A DNA stretch of 64,000 nucleotides from Liopterus haemorrhoidalis. Lineage: Eukaryota; Arthropoda; Insecta; Coleoptera; Dytiscidae. The position numbers and the translations under genes were made by a program. Shown piece by piece: positions 42,349 to 63,094 of this stretch (within the stretch, counting starts at the first letter, position 1; the number at the start of each line of letters is the position of its first letter). The stretch lies in the NCBI GenBank assembly GCA_963971575.1, contig OZ020625.1:15353646-15417645 (forward strand), given 5' to 3'. Under the pieces are notes generated by a model. The model did not search any database and was not told where the DNA came from. It saw nothing but the letters and a program-made list of their open reading frames with translations.

Positions 42349-45300
42349 GTACAAACTTGGTTCAAGAATGATAGTAAAACCAAGTCTGACATTATTTTAT
42401 CGATTAGTCCGTCCGAATTAAAACAGATCAAGGGATGCGAAACTTCTCGCGCCGTTTGGTTGAAATTAGAAAGCATCTACCAATCAAAAGGACCTGCAAG
42501 AAAAGCGACGCTTCTGAAACAGCTGACTCTTCAACGTATGCAAGAAGGGGACAACATTCGCGTTCATATCGACAAATTTTTCGATGCCGTCGACCAGTTG
42601 AATGACATGGAAGTCGAAATCAATCCAGATTTGTTGGCGATCATGTTGCTGTACAGTTTGCCATCAAGCTTTGAAAACTTCCGATGTGCGATTGAGTATC
42701 GCGACGAGTTGCCTTCCCCGGAAACCTTGCGTGTGAAGATATTAGAAGAAAGTGAAGCGCGTAAGAATGATGAATGTAGTGCAAATGTAATGTACGCGAA
42801 CAAAAAGTGGCGAAATAACACGGACAAAAGTGCACGAAACAGTACGAACAAAAGTGCGCAAGTGAACAGCCAAAATAAGACTGGATTTAAATTCCGTTGC
42901 CACAAGTGTAAAGAAATCGGACATAAAGCTGCGGACTGTAAACAAAATGATAGATTTAAATCGTTCGGAAACGCAACCGCGAACGTGAGTTTGTGCGCGT
43001 CGAACACGCAAACGTATCAGGCAGGCCCACGTGCTGATAGTTTAAAATGGTGTTTGGACAGTGGCGCGACTTCTCACCTGTGTCGAACCATAAAATCAAC
43101 CATTAAATCTCGCGAATGATGCGTGTGCGGAAATAATGGCCAAAGGTACTGTTCTTTTTAAGACTGATGTGCGTGGAAAACCGATGAATATTTTCCTAAA
43201 AGACACTTTACATGTACCCAAATTAAGAACAAATCTGATATCTGTATCGAAAATTATAGATAACGGACATGCAGTGTTGTTTGAGAGAAACCGCGCATTT
43301 GTTGTTGGCCCGGATGGCCAAGAAACATTAATCGCTGATCGCATCGGTGATCTGTATTACGTGCGCGAATGTGAACACGACGGAAACGAACGCGCGACAG
43401 CGGAAGTGTGTGCGGATTCAGTGTGTGCAGCAGGTGCATCGAAAGAAAGTCTAAAACTCTGGCAATGTCGTCTAGGACATTTAAACGCGAAGGACGCGAG
43501 AGAAGCCATAAATAAAGGTGTTGTGCGTGGAGTTAATGTTCAAAAACTCGGTGGTGAATTGAACTGTGATGTGTGTTATCGTGCGAAAATGACCAGGGTA
43601 CAGTTTCCTAAGAAATCGGAGAGAACCACCGAACTTTTGCAAATAATTCACTCCGACGTTTGTGGCCCGATGAGAACAGAATCAAAAGGAAAATTTAAAT
43701 ATTTTGTGACGTTTATCGATGACTGTTCAAAATGGTGCGAAATTAAATTTATCAAGTCAAAAGATGAAGTGTTCAAGTGTTTTAAAGAATTCGTGTCTCT
43801 CGTCGAAAAACAGAAGGACAAGAAAATTAAATGTCTACAGTCAGACAACGGCCGCGAATATGTGAACAACGAATTCGACAGGTACCTAAAAATCAATGGA
43901 ATCACACGGCGACTGACGGCACCGTACAATCCGGAACAGAACGGTGTGTCCGAGAGAAAGAACAGAACGCTGATGGAAACCGCGAGATGCAGTCCGGATT
44001 GCCGCCTTCATTTTGGGCCGAAGCCGTCAACACCGCTAATTTCATACGAAATCGCTGTCCAGCACAGAGCCTCAACGGAAAGACGCCCTACGAAGTGTGG
44101 ACAGGTAAAAAACCGAACGTGAGTTACTTCCGAGAATTTGGCTGTAAAGTGTTTTGCCTGAATAAAAATCCCAATGAAAGTAAGCTTGATATGCGTGCAA
44201 AGGAAGGAATTTTTATTGGCTACGCGGAGCACTCAAAAGCTTATAGAGTGTGGATACCGGCGGAGAGCAAAGTTGAAGTTACTCGCGACTTGCGCTTCGT
44301 GGAAAATACCGTTAGTCAACCAGAGCACTACGTTGATTTTTTACCTGAAGTCAGCGCAGAATCACCTAGAGTAGCTGACATTGAGATTCACCCTCTCGAA
44401 GAAACTGAAATCGTCCCGCCTGAAGCAGATATGAACCCCGTGCAGAACCCCGTTACCCAGCGAGATCAAGCGCCGAAGAGAGGCCGAAGCCGCCCACGTC
44501 GCATGATGTCTGGCTCCAGGGGAAGACCTCGCAAGCTGTACCAAGAAGCCCGCGATGAGATCAACTACACCGATACACACGAGTGCGCCCTCCTATCGGA
44601 AGTTCCGATGAAACAAGCAGTCGCCGGTCCCGACGCTGAAGACTGGTATAACGCCATGGTAGCCGAAATTGAGTCAATTTTAAAAAACGACACCTGGCAG
44701 CTGATCGAAAGGCCTAAAAATCGAGTTGTGATTGGAAGTCGGATTGTTTTAAGTAACAAGTTCAGATCTGACGGCACACTTGAGAGGCGTAAAGCGCGAG
44801 TTGTAGCTCAAGGCTTTGCTCAGCGACCTGGCGTACATTTTACTCAGACTTATGCGCCAGTCACCCGACTAAGCTCAGTCCGTCTATTAGCAGCCCTGGC
44901 AGCTAGATATTCTATGAAGATACGTCAGTTTGATGTCACAACAGCATATCTGAACGGTGAACTTGAAGAAAACATACTAATGGAGCTGCCCAAACAGACA
45001 ACAGAGATCCTGGAGAGAATCGTGCGATCGAATGTCAGCGACAGAACCACTGAGAATGCCGCAAGTATGTTAGCTGAAATGAAGAAAGGTGACAAAGTAT
45101 GCTGGTTGAAGAAATCCCTGTACGGTTTACGTCAAGCCGGGAGAAGCTGGCACGCCAAGCTCAACAGCGTCCTCAGATCTGCCGGTGCCACACCCACCAA
45201 CGCCGACCCATGTGTGTACTACATGAAACAAGGGAAAGACCTGACTTTAATCGCTGTCTACGTGGATGATATCCTGGTTGCCTCACGAACTGAAGACAAT

Positions 45301-46517
45301 ATTGTGAAGCTGGGCAACGCACTTTCAAGTAACTTTGATATCAAAAATCTGGGTGAGATCGGTTACTGTTTAGGTATGAAGTTCACTCGAAAGGAATATA
45401 AAGTAGCTGTGCATCAGAGGGGATACATCGAAGACATTTTAAAACGATTCGGAATGAATAGACCAGACATAAGTCATGCAGTTAGTTACCCAAGTCAGTT
45501 AAACCATTGTTATGACAGAACTCACTGGACTGCTGCTAAGAAGGTCTTACGATATCTGAAGGGTACGAAAGACATTGGAATCCTGTATGAATCAGACTCA
45601 AATCCAATTAGAGGCTTCGCAGATGCGGATTGGGGAAATTGTTCTGAAGACAGACACTCATACACCGGCTATACGTTCTTATTGAGTAAGAGACCTATAT
45701 CGTGGGATTCAAAGCAGCAAAAAACCGTTGCTTTGTCATCCACTGAAGCCGAATACATGGCTTTGACCGAGGGAGCTAAGGAGGCCATATATATTGATAA
45801 AATTTTATGAGTGAACTCGGCTTGAGTGATCTTGGGAAAATTGAATTGTTGAACGACAACAATGGTGCGCTGAAATTAGCCGACAATCCAACATTCCACT
45901 CCAGAACTAAACACATAGACATCAGGCATCATTTCATCAGGAACGCGATACGTGACAAGAAGTTGACCATTCGATACTTGCGAACGGAAGAGATGATCGC
46001 CGATATCTTTGCCCAAGGACTTGCTCTACAAAAACATGAATATTTTGTAAAATTGTTAGGCATGAAAGAAGGTTTTGACAAGGCACATAGCAAGGGAAAG
46101 TGTTAGAGATTTGCCTGTCGCCCGGTCATAAAGGGACAGTTTACCGTTACGGTCACGACATCTGGCATGAAGATGTGTCCAGACCCTATATTTATTGTGA
46201 CCATAAGTATTGTACATTTTTGTAGTCAGTCTTAGCTTGACATCCTTAAATAACAGTCTTACTGAAATATATTTAAATAAAGTTAGTTAATAACATTATA
46301 AGTTTTTCATTTATGTATTCACCTTCCGCCAATCTTTAACAATTTTATTTATTTTTTTTCAATTTAATGGCAACGTATTTAATACAGAAATATAGATAAA
46401 ATATTATTTTACAGTAACTCTAAATAGCTCCAGACCAATCGCCTAGTAGCGAAGGTCCGACAAAATAAAAAAAATAAAACTTTCTGTAGTCAAAATTGGT
46501 TTTAGAATTGGTAAATT

Positions 46518-53760
<7,243 letters not shown>

Positions 53761-54119
53761 CTGAAAATAATTGTTAACATTGTTCAGAAATTTCTCCGAC
53801 TTAGATAGGTTTGGAAAAAACCACTATATAGAGTGCATCAGACCACTCGTCCATCCAGTTTTTCTCGAAACGCGAGGTGGGAGTAAGTTAATAAAAAAAT
53901 TATAGACGAAGTCTATCCAAAGAATCGGTTGGAAGTAGTGAAATTTTCCGGAACAAACCAGAAGTACGGGATATGAAGGAAAACTTCAATTTTTTAAATA
54001 GTGACATATGTCGAGTTAGGCGTCCTTGAATTGAGCTATTGGAAAGAAACAACAATTATAGTCCGTTGAAACAAAATAAGTCCCTGGGTAGGCGTGTCTT
54101 AGCGCTCTATGCATTTCAA

Positions 54120-57100
54120 GTACATTCAACGGAATATTACACTCGCGCGAAATTCTATATTATGTGTGAACTATTATATATAAACTAGAGCACCCGTTGC
54201 CAACTGCGTTGGCAAACACATTATTACCTTAATGTGGAACATGCTCGACATCTTACGCCTTACTTCATCCAATTCAAATTGAACGAACTCTTCGCCCATT
54301 ATTAAAAACTGGACAAATAATAAGTATTATCCGAATTATTTATTTATTAACTTTTTAAGATGGGAAACCGATTCATTTTCACTCAGTGCATTACATTTAT
54401 AATGTTAAAACTAAAGATGATTTGAGATGTTAAATTTAAAATATATTTATTAAAATAAATTTTCCAATTTCTCATATAATACAAAAATACGCATACGGAT
54501 TAATTTGCACATGGAAAAAAGCGCACACGGAAAAATACACACACGGAAAAAAGCGTACTTACACTATATCTCAAATCAGTTTGAAATAAATCGTGAGGAA
54601 CTATTACACAGTAAAATTTAATTGTTTGCCCGCTTTAATATATTGCGTTCACATTTGTAAGGTCAAATCAGATCTGGTTATTTTGGTTACTTATAGTGTG
54701 GTACTGACTTTTAAATGTAAATTTTTCATTTCAAAATATTCCTTACGCTGTAAAACCTACTTCAGATTTGTTGGTTATGATCATTATAACTAAGATATAA
54801 TTTATCTTTACCAACATGACATACAATTTCAAAGGTGCAACTATTGAACAATTTGTAATTTGTACCAAAATATTTTAAATATTTCGAACCAATTTTAAAT
54901 TTACATAAATAAGTTGTCACTTAGTGGCGCAGAATGACCAAACTCGGCCGGTAATTTTTGGTAAATAGTATATTATTAGATGAGCGATTATGACAGCCAT
55001 TATTCACGAAGATGCGTTTGAGCCCACGAGCCGAAGGCGAGTGGCGCAAATCATCTGAGTGAATAATGGCCATAATCGCGAATGTAATACTATGCTTTTT
55101 CCACACCTATTAAACAAATAAATTAGACTCAAATTTGATTATTTTAAAGAAAGTGACAGCGTCATCCATAACCAAAGTGAAAAACAAAACTGCCATGGCC
55201 TACTACCACTGCATTGTCAAATATGATTGGATCAACGAGAGTGATTTATGGAAATGTAGGTTTGTGATTGGCCGTAAGCAGTTAATTATGAAATGATAAT
55301 TCACTGTAGTTATTTATGGGTACTATTTTTCACGAAAAAAGTGCAAATAATTGCAATATAATTAAATAGGGGTGGAAAAAATTATTTATTTTTGCCAAAG
55401 CGTGTTTTACTCAGTGCTCTATATTTACATTTTTGAAAATTTAAAACGTTAGATAATTTAAAACATTAATCGTAGAAATAAAAAAATAATAAAACATTAA
55501 AAAAATAATAATAAAGTAAATAAAGTCACATTTTTCTTACATACTTTCATCAAAACCAAATATTTTTTAAAATAATTATTTTTATTACCAGGCAAACAGA
55601 AAATAAATTTGACAATTTTCTGCAAATTGTTAACAGAAATATTTTTGTCTGAAATTTTTTTAAACAATTGTACCCATTTCTCCTCGCTACTTGTAACCTT
55701 TTCCCGCCACAAATTATTGCGGTCAGTGTCGTTATAAAACTGTTTAGCATATACAACTTCGTCAAATAGAGTATCACAGTTAATGATCGGTGTTTTGGTC
55801 GTAAATTTGGAATTAAGTAATTGCATAGTTTTTTCAACATCGTTCCAATTTAAAAAACCGGGACATTTTTAACAACCGGCCGGGACGCCTGGACATGTTC
55901 TTAAAACCGGGACGTATGGTAACCCTAATTAACAATAATATTATCCGGTTTTAAGTTTCAAACAATAAAAACTTAGCGCGTTTAATGATGTTTGGATACT
56001 TCGGTAAGTTTCGTTACATGTCGGAATCTTGCTGCTACTATTTTTAGTGAAATATATTAATTTATTATAAAAATGTTTTTTTTTCTATTCTTTTTGTTAT
56101 GGCATTAGCAGCAAGAACGCCAAAAACTAATAGTTAGATAAAATAATCATTATATTAATAATTAGAAATTGTAGAAATAAAAAAATAATAAAGCATTGAA
56201 AAAATAATAATGAAGAAAAAAAAAGTCACATTTTTCTTACTTAATTTCATCAAAACAAATATTTTTTAAAATAATATTTTTCTGCTTCTAATAATTTTAA
56301 TTTATATTATTTTTGTGTAAACATATCAATTAAAAACTATTATTATTACGCGTTATATGTCAATATAAACTCGGTAATCTTCGGAATATTTCATTACATT
56401 TCGGAATCTCGCTTCAATTGTTTTAGATTTTAGACAACATCCACGCACCCACGCAAGGACACACGTTGGCGTATTATATTATAGATATTAATAATAGTTA
56501 TAAATACAAATCAATTTTGAGTTATAAATTCAAATCAACTTGAATTATATCAAACACAAATTATACAAATGAAGCGTAAAATCAGTACTTATCAGTTCTG
56601 CGCCAGACTATACACATTTTTTAAGGTGATTCCTAATTGCTCAGACGGAAATCCGCCTAAAATTTTTCAAATTAGTTCACATATTTTCCGGAGTTTTTGT
56701 TTGTTTCGCGGCACTATACTTACATATTTTTTTACGGTTAAGGAGATTTTTTTTTGCAATTATATTCTTGAAAACGACTCTAAAGTTCAATATTGTTATT
56801 TACAGGTGTTCAAAGTGTCTTCCATTTTTATATAAGCACCGACGCATCTTACTTTTAAGGTATCTGTAGCTTGGAACATAACACAAACAAAAATGTATGT
56901 TAAGTGTGATTTTTTACACATTTCAGGGTTTTGTAGGTATTTACTAAGTGTAAGAAGCCAACAGAATGCTGGATGTCTAAGAATATCTTATTGATAAAAA
57001 GTCTTTTGATAATCATTTTTATTCGTTATTTGAGTACTAAGAGCTCCTATTTATTTTTTTAAAACTATATCATGAGAAAATTACACATTAAAAAATCCCA

Positions 57101-58075
57101 GCGATTTTTTTCTTCATTTGCTTCGTATAGAAGTCTTCATCAAATTGATGAAACATATATTTATAAATGGCTTGTGTAAAAGGTAGGTTATACATCCTCA
57201 AATCTGATTTATATATTTATTTTACATCAGCCTATTTTCTTCAAATCTGACTAATTTACATTAATTTAAGGGGCAAACCGGATATATCTAAGGGCTATTG
57301 TGTTTTAATTATTTTTAAAATAATTAAAATAGATTTGTTTAATTTTAAAGTCTAAATGGGCCTTAACGAAAATGAATGAAATGGTAGCTACTATCTTTCA
57401 AATGCATCACTAAGGTAGAAATTTAGCTTAAGTTTCCGTTGTATCACTTGGCAGTGACTCTAGATTGGTGACTCAAATTAACGCGTATCCCTCTAGCGGC
57501 AATAAAGCGAAAACTTCTAGAATGTATACTGTCATTGTTTACATATAGTTCAGCATGTGTTTTTTTGTTTCTGTCCATTCTTACTCCGTTTTTACGAATG
57601 AAGTGATAAATTTAAGAAAACAAGATTAAATACTCCATGTTGTGTGTATGGTTTTCATTCAGAGAAAAATCTTCCAATATTAGATGAATTTTGTTAAAAA
57701 AATTATAGTGTATGACAAAGTTTCTTTATTAATTCTGCAATTTAATTTTAATCCCAACGAGAAAAATGCGTTTAAAGTTAATAGATTTACCATTTATGCT
57801 CATGTTAAGCTACAAGTGGAAAAAAAAGTTTATTGATGATTCTAAAATGTTGTTCCTATTTATCGAAGGGAATTTCTACTGTTCAGATGTTTCTAAACAA
57901 GCTTTTAACGTTGAATTTTTCGTTTTCCCTGTCTCACATGCCCAAGAAAATCGTTTAATGTTGTGTAAATTATTGTTAATATAATTAAAACCCCTTGTTA
58001 TTTCATGTGGGTGTTCCGTAAGTGTGTTAGTTTGCAAATATTTGACAGTTTTCTTGTGTAGAATAAATTACGAGT
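54120..58075. other. Right-arm-only segment, mostly non-coding
   Basis: Absent from the left arm, where homology is continuous near position 830. It contains a hAT fragment (55497-55925), a short palindrome around 54970-55085 and AT-rich sequence. No intact gene is recognised. No target duplication for the whole segment was found, so insertion here and deletion in the left arm are both possible. Confidence 0.55.
55497..55925 (-). mobile_element. hAT fragment
   Basis: A minus-strand frame (55497-55826) carries SSEEKWVQLFKKISDKNI and QKIVKFIFCLPGNKN, resembling the C-terminal dimerisation region of hAT transposases, cut off just after LPG. Next to it is an ATTAGGGTTACCATACGTCC-type terminus (55901-55925). 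An internally deleted element. Confidence 0.5.
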
Positions 58076-58427
58076 TCTCCTTCTATACAATTTCTTAAGA
58101 AATGTGTAGATATTAAGTATACAAATAAATGTTTTAAGTTCAAAGTATAATATTTTATTTTCTCTGTGAGCACTAACATTATAACCTCTGAAAATATTCA
58201 TTTACAAGCAGCAAATTTTATCATAAAATGGTTATAATTCAAATATACTATATACAGCAAGAAAACGTAAATTTGACCAAAAATTATTTATAAACCAATA
58301 GGGGAAACTTCCTAAGCGCCCTGACATCTGGTGGAGATTTGCGGAAAATACGAGAGTGACATTGTTTTGTTTTGTTCAATGGAGAAATACGTGTTTTTTT
58401 GTTGTTTGTGTTTTATTTTTGTGAATC

Positions 58428-58585
58428 ATGGCAAAAAAAACAATTCATTTTGTTGTGTGCCGCAATGTACAATATATCGTGAATAAAGAAGAATCCCACT
58501 TAAACATTCCATGATTTTCCTAAATCGGGAACAATATCAATTGAAATGACGTTTGCAGGTAGAGAGAAAATGGATCGTAAGTCTC
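58428..58585 (+). pseudogene. Decayed THAP-like exon, mirror copy
   Basis: ATG at 58428, an eight-A run, then FCCVPQC (58448-58468) in another frame and RKWIVSL downstream. It shares the internal TAA with the left copy but differs in A-run length (8 against 10). Confidence 0.4.
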
Positions 58586-58660
58586 TATGATACACAAATG
58601 TCTCTATGGACCCAAAAACTAAAAATGGGCAAAAATCCAAGCTCATGAATGCGTGTTTAC

Positions 58661-59678
58661 TCGATGCATTTTATGCCACAAGCAACTTTTAACTGATTTT
58701 TTATGTCCAAGAAAATACTGAAAAAAAGCACTTATTCCACTCAAAATTTGCCTAAATCATCAGTTTATGTATTAAAAGGTCCTTCTACTTCTTCAGGCAG
58801 AGATATTAATTTTTACTAATATATTTACCATATTTTTGTTGTTATTATATTGACAAGACAGTCAAAAAGAATTAAAAATACAATGAAAAACTAAAAATTT
58901 CCTTGAAATTTCTTAAGAATAGTATATTATTACATATCTTGTAACTCGTAGATTACCTTTAAATTAAAAAAAAGCACAAAAAAGCTCGGAAAATAGTAAA
59001 AATACAACTCGTGTTCATTTTCATCATGTAAACAAATACACGAGTAACAGCTTAATGTCACTTTCGAGTGTTCCAGCTTTGCCGCATATGGCGCTGCGAT
59101 CTTAAAAAGTTTCCCCTATACTATTTAGATACGTTGACAGATGACTCTCCTTTTTCATGTCAAAAGTTCAGAAGGCGATAGTGGCGCCGTTTTGGTAATT
59201 ATAGTCGCGAACAGTGTTGCCAACTGGCGGGAATCTCGCTTGGAATCTCGGAATTCCCTCTTTGCGGTAAAATTTAAACATTGGAGGCAAAAAGGGAAAA
59301 TAAGGGCCAAATGTGGGAATTATTCTCATACCATTTTTTAAAAACGAAACTATGTTTAAAAATGTAGGTATGTTATCAACATTAATATTGTTACTCCCAC
59401 ATTTCAATCGTTAAGCTGAAAGAATATTTTCTATGGTCACAGACATTAAACAAAATAAAAAGGATTCGAATTAGTGAAAATACACTCAATTCAATGTGTA
59501 TTCTCCGTAGTAGTTTACAAAAAGAAAGTAACACTTGTGTAAAGTATCCCGTTGCAGATCAAACCATACAATTACATAAGAAGAGTATGCATTCCTTTCA
59601 AAATTAGCATGTATTTGTTGTTCTTTAACTAAATAATTCATGCAATATATGTAATTACAATATATGTAATTATATTAG
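58661..59678. other. Non-coding stretch
   Basis: AT-rich. No gene, terminal repeat or tRNA-like sequence was recognised. Confidence 0.5.
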
Positions 59679-59922
59679 GTGACGTGGCTCAGTGGTAAGA
59701 CGGTTGTATATGGAGCACATTGACGCACTAGACGCTGGTTCGATACCTCCTTCGGATTTTTACTTTCCGATATTGTGCAGACAACGCTGGGGTCGACTCA
59801 GCCTCAAGTATTTAATACTTATAAATGAGTACCTGCTCATTCAGGTATAATAGGATTGGTCGAAACGTCACACTGACTCCAACGCCTAGATAGGCGTATT
59901 GGGAACCTATTATTATTTATGC
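59679..59922 (+). mobile_element. tRNA-derived SINE
   Basis: A box TGGCTCAGTGG (59685-59695) and a near-perfect B box GGTTCGATACC (59737-59747), followed by ~170 bp of body and a (TATT)n-like tail. Target duplication not clear. Confidence 0.65.
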
Positions 59923-59925
59923 AAT

Positions 59926-60863
59926 AATATTGGGCACTATTCTACTTTAGCAAACCCACTAGACAATGTTGCCAACTATAGTAAAATTAAAACAAGTAAA
60001 TTTAAACTAAAATTAAAATAGAATTAAATTTATTTGTATAATAATGCTTAACTTTCAGTTAAATAAATCTAATTAAATTAATATTCCGGTATTTTATAAT
60101 AAGAATAAATAATAATATTACATTCACAGCCGATTAAAGATTAAAAAAGGGGGAACATAATTTAGTGCACCTAAAAAAAAAACTGGGTGATTAGGTTAGG
60201 TTTAGTTAGTAAAAGTCTAGGACAGCAGAAGCCGAAAAGCTCAAAGTAAGCTTAAAAAAGTTTGTGTAAAAAACGTTTGTGCGGTGTAGGATGTAATTCA
60301 GTAGTTATACCTTTATCTTGTTGTTGTTATATTTTGTAAAGTGTATACATTCTTTATATATTTTTTTTTTTCACACGAACTCCTTTAAGGTTACTTTGTA
60401 TTTTTCGGCTTCTGTTGTCCTAGATTTTTATTAACTAAACATAACCTAATTACCTTGTTTTTAGGTGCACAGTACTTAATTTTCCCCCCATATTAGCCTA
60501 ATTAAAATTGTGTATCATTGTGCATACGTTTATAACATGGTGGTGCAGAGGGCCAGTTCATTGTCCACCTGAATTAAAAAATTTTTATATATCGATACAA
60601 TGCATAATAAATAACTACAACAGAAAAAAGTGAAAATAAATAATATTAAATTAAATTTAAACTACATTTATATATTAAAACTCTAATCACAGTAGAAATT
60701 AAGGGAATATTACTTATTTCTATATTTCTTATAAATAAACTCATTTAATAAATTGATATTAAATTTAAATTATTAAAATTGATATATTACATTTTACTAT
60801 TGCCAACACTGCACGCATGCGCAGTAAGGTGGGTTTGCTAAAGTAGAATAGTACCTAATATTG
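59926..60863. mobile_element. Large fold-back element with nested palindrome
   Basis: The outer ends are a ~30-bp inverted repeat (CTATTCTACTTTAGCAAACC and its complement). Inside, arms at about 60148-60272 and 60372-60495 form a second inverted repeat (GTGCACCTAAAAA, CTAGGACAGCAGAAGCCGAA). No coding capacity. A MITE-like or fold-back element. Confidence 0.75.
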
Positions 60864-62768
60864 AGACATGTCAAGTTGGCCATGGATCCAGCCAGCCACT
60901 AATCAGCACGGCACGGTAAATACAGCGGACCAAATCAAAGGGTTTGGGTCAGCGGTCCGAAAAAAAAAAAAAGAAATTAAGTTGGGAACACTGAAATTTT
61001 GCCAACTGTAACTAGAAGTTACTAGTTACTAGAAGTTATCCCTATTACACGATAACAATGATGAAATTATTGATTTTATCATAAGTTTTGTTCCATTAAA
61101 TTCCAATATAGTACTCTTATAACACATATAACATCATTATATTTCCTACAGTAGTACTACTATATTTTTAACGATTGCCTTCAAATAATAAATTTTAGTT
61201 CTACAGATTTAGCCTCTACAATGTTACCACTAGATAAAAGTTAAATGTTTTTCCACTTTTTTTTTGTAGTATTGCTGTACTGCACGCAAAATAGCGCGCA
61301 CTACAAATTAAAATCTGTTTTATAATTAAATACTTTAATTGAACATATAAGTAAGAACATATTAATCCATGAAATACGTTTCTATTATTGTAAAGCGAAT
61401 AATACTTAGAATTGGAGAGAAAACAAATATATAGATTATTAATATAGTTTAAGAAAAACATTAAACTGAAGGAGTTCAAAAGTGTTAGAGGCCAAGAATA
61501 AATACGCCAATAATAATTCGAAACAAATATCTCGAATATTAAAGACATTTAATTAAAAAAATGCCTTACATAATAAGTGATATTTTTAAATCTGATATAT
61601 CAGTAGAATATAATTTTACCTACGACAACCTGGTCTACAAGATATGCATGGAAATTTAGAACATTTAACTCTTTAACTGATTTATTTTTATACATTTTTG
61701 CAATGAATTTGTAATCAGTGATTCTTAAACTCTGGTCCGCGGGTAAAGGCCTTTAAGTGATTAAATTTGTTTTATATTGGAACTAGAAACTGTACAACTG
61801 CGGATTGGATGTACCTGAATGATATTAATTATAAAAAGGAAATTAGGAAATATGTAAATCCATTATATTTAAAATAACATACATACAGCGACTTAAAAAA
61901 GAGGATAGTGAGACAACTATAGTCTCCATATAAATTATATTTAACCAGAACTGTTAAATAATGATTATTTTTGTAATCAATTATTTGTGGAAAACCATTA
62001 CTCATATAACCGCAATCAGAAATTTGATTGAAATTACCTAAATAAACAGAATACAAAATTCTTGATACGATTAGAAATATTCAAAAAGTAATCAAATCTT
62101 TTCAAAACTATGTTAAAATTTGGAATTTTTCATATTCTCAAAATATTTAGGTCTACGGCCAACATCGCTCTTAATTTTCGCTTCCCTTGAAATAAAACAT
62201 TCATAAATAATAATCAATACACTTTATTATTCTAAAAAAACATTAACTTTTTCTTACATTTTATTACAATGTAAAATATATTTTACATACATGTTTATTA
62301 TTTGAAAACATTTATCGTACGTATATGCAGGGCATATATTCAAAATAATAAACCAGTTAGATAAAAAAAATAAATAAAACACTAAAAAATCTGACGAGAA
62401 AAAAAAATTAACTGTATTTGTAGCCCTAATTATTTTAATAATTATCATACAATTTGTTGATTTTTAAAAATTGTTGATGTGGTCATTTGCCAAAAGTAGA
62501 AACTAAGTGAAATCTTTTTCTGCACCTGTTATCCTACTATTCATTTTAACAACCAGTATGAAAGTATTTCAATATTTTAAGAACTGATATGCTCGTACCG
62601 GTTGAATATTGTCACTGCATAAATTTAAGTATTTATTACAATATATATAGTTTAACACATTGGTATGCGAATTTTTGTGACGGCATGTCATGACAATGTT
62701 TATTTAATAATTTAAAATAAAAATACGCCGTTAACCTGCCAAATTAAGGTAAGCTTAGAATTGCAATA
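60864..62768. other. Non-coding stretch
   Basis: AT-rich, with a short A-run at 60960. No gene recognised; the ORFs present have no visible motif. Confidence 0.5.
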
Positions 62769-63094
62769 AGGCGTTTACGAAAACTCTACCGGCAGATACC
62801 GGGAACATCAACTGCATTCGAAAACAAGTTCGGTGAACGTGTATAAGCATGTAGCTGTTTACCGACCGATAGATATACTGGGGAAGATTTACTATACCCC
62901 ACTCAATATAACCTTATTCTAGCTAAACTATTCTAACATAACTAGTATTCTGGCTAAAGCCTAGCCTAACCTAACCTTTTTAAGGATTATTTAAGCCTTC
63001 TGTATAGAGGCAGCACATAAGGTTATGTTCAGTGGGGTATAGTAAAGATTGGCCGATGTACCATATCCACCGGTAGAGTTTTAAGTAAACGCCT
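62769..63094. mobile_element. Fold-back MITE
   Basis: Terminal inverted repeat AGGCGTTTAC...ACTCTACCGG with its complement ending at 63094, and a second inner pair around TACTATACCCCACT (62896) and AGTGGGGTATAGTA (63031). 326 bp, non-coding. Confidence 0.7.

Larger units (their letters stand above)
41305..46100 (+). pseudogene. Copia gag-pol, multiply frameshifted
   Basis: Gag starts MFASTVRIETLHKDNYDTW at 41305, is interrupted by an 871-bp element, and resumes at 42349 through a CCHC knuckle (CHKCKEIGHKAADC) and protease (CLDSGATSHL). Integrase (HSDVCGPM, QSDNGREY, NGVSERKNR), RT (FDVTTAYLNGEL, YVDDILVAS) and RNase H (SSTEAEYMAL) follow. Frameshifts lie near 43100, 43985 and 45805. Between GMN and RPDISHAV at about 45465 some 60-70 residues expected in copia pol are missing. 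The element is not autonomous. Confidence 0.92.
40961..46341 (+). mobile_element. Ty1/copia retrotransposon, degenerate, no matching target duplication
   Basis: LTRs at 40961-41209 and 46101-46341 are nearly identical apart from an 8-base indel and a few substitutions. A half-tRNA-iMet-type primer site follows the 5' LTR and a purine tract (AAGGGAAAG, 46092-46100) precedes the 3' LTR. The flanking 5-mers differ (GAATT left, ATTTT right). The left flank is the BED-like gene, the right flank is a LINE 3' UTR. Confidence 0.92.
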
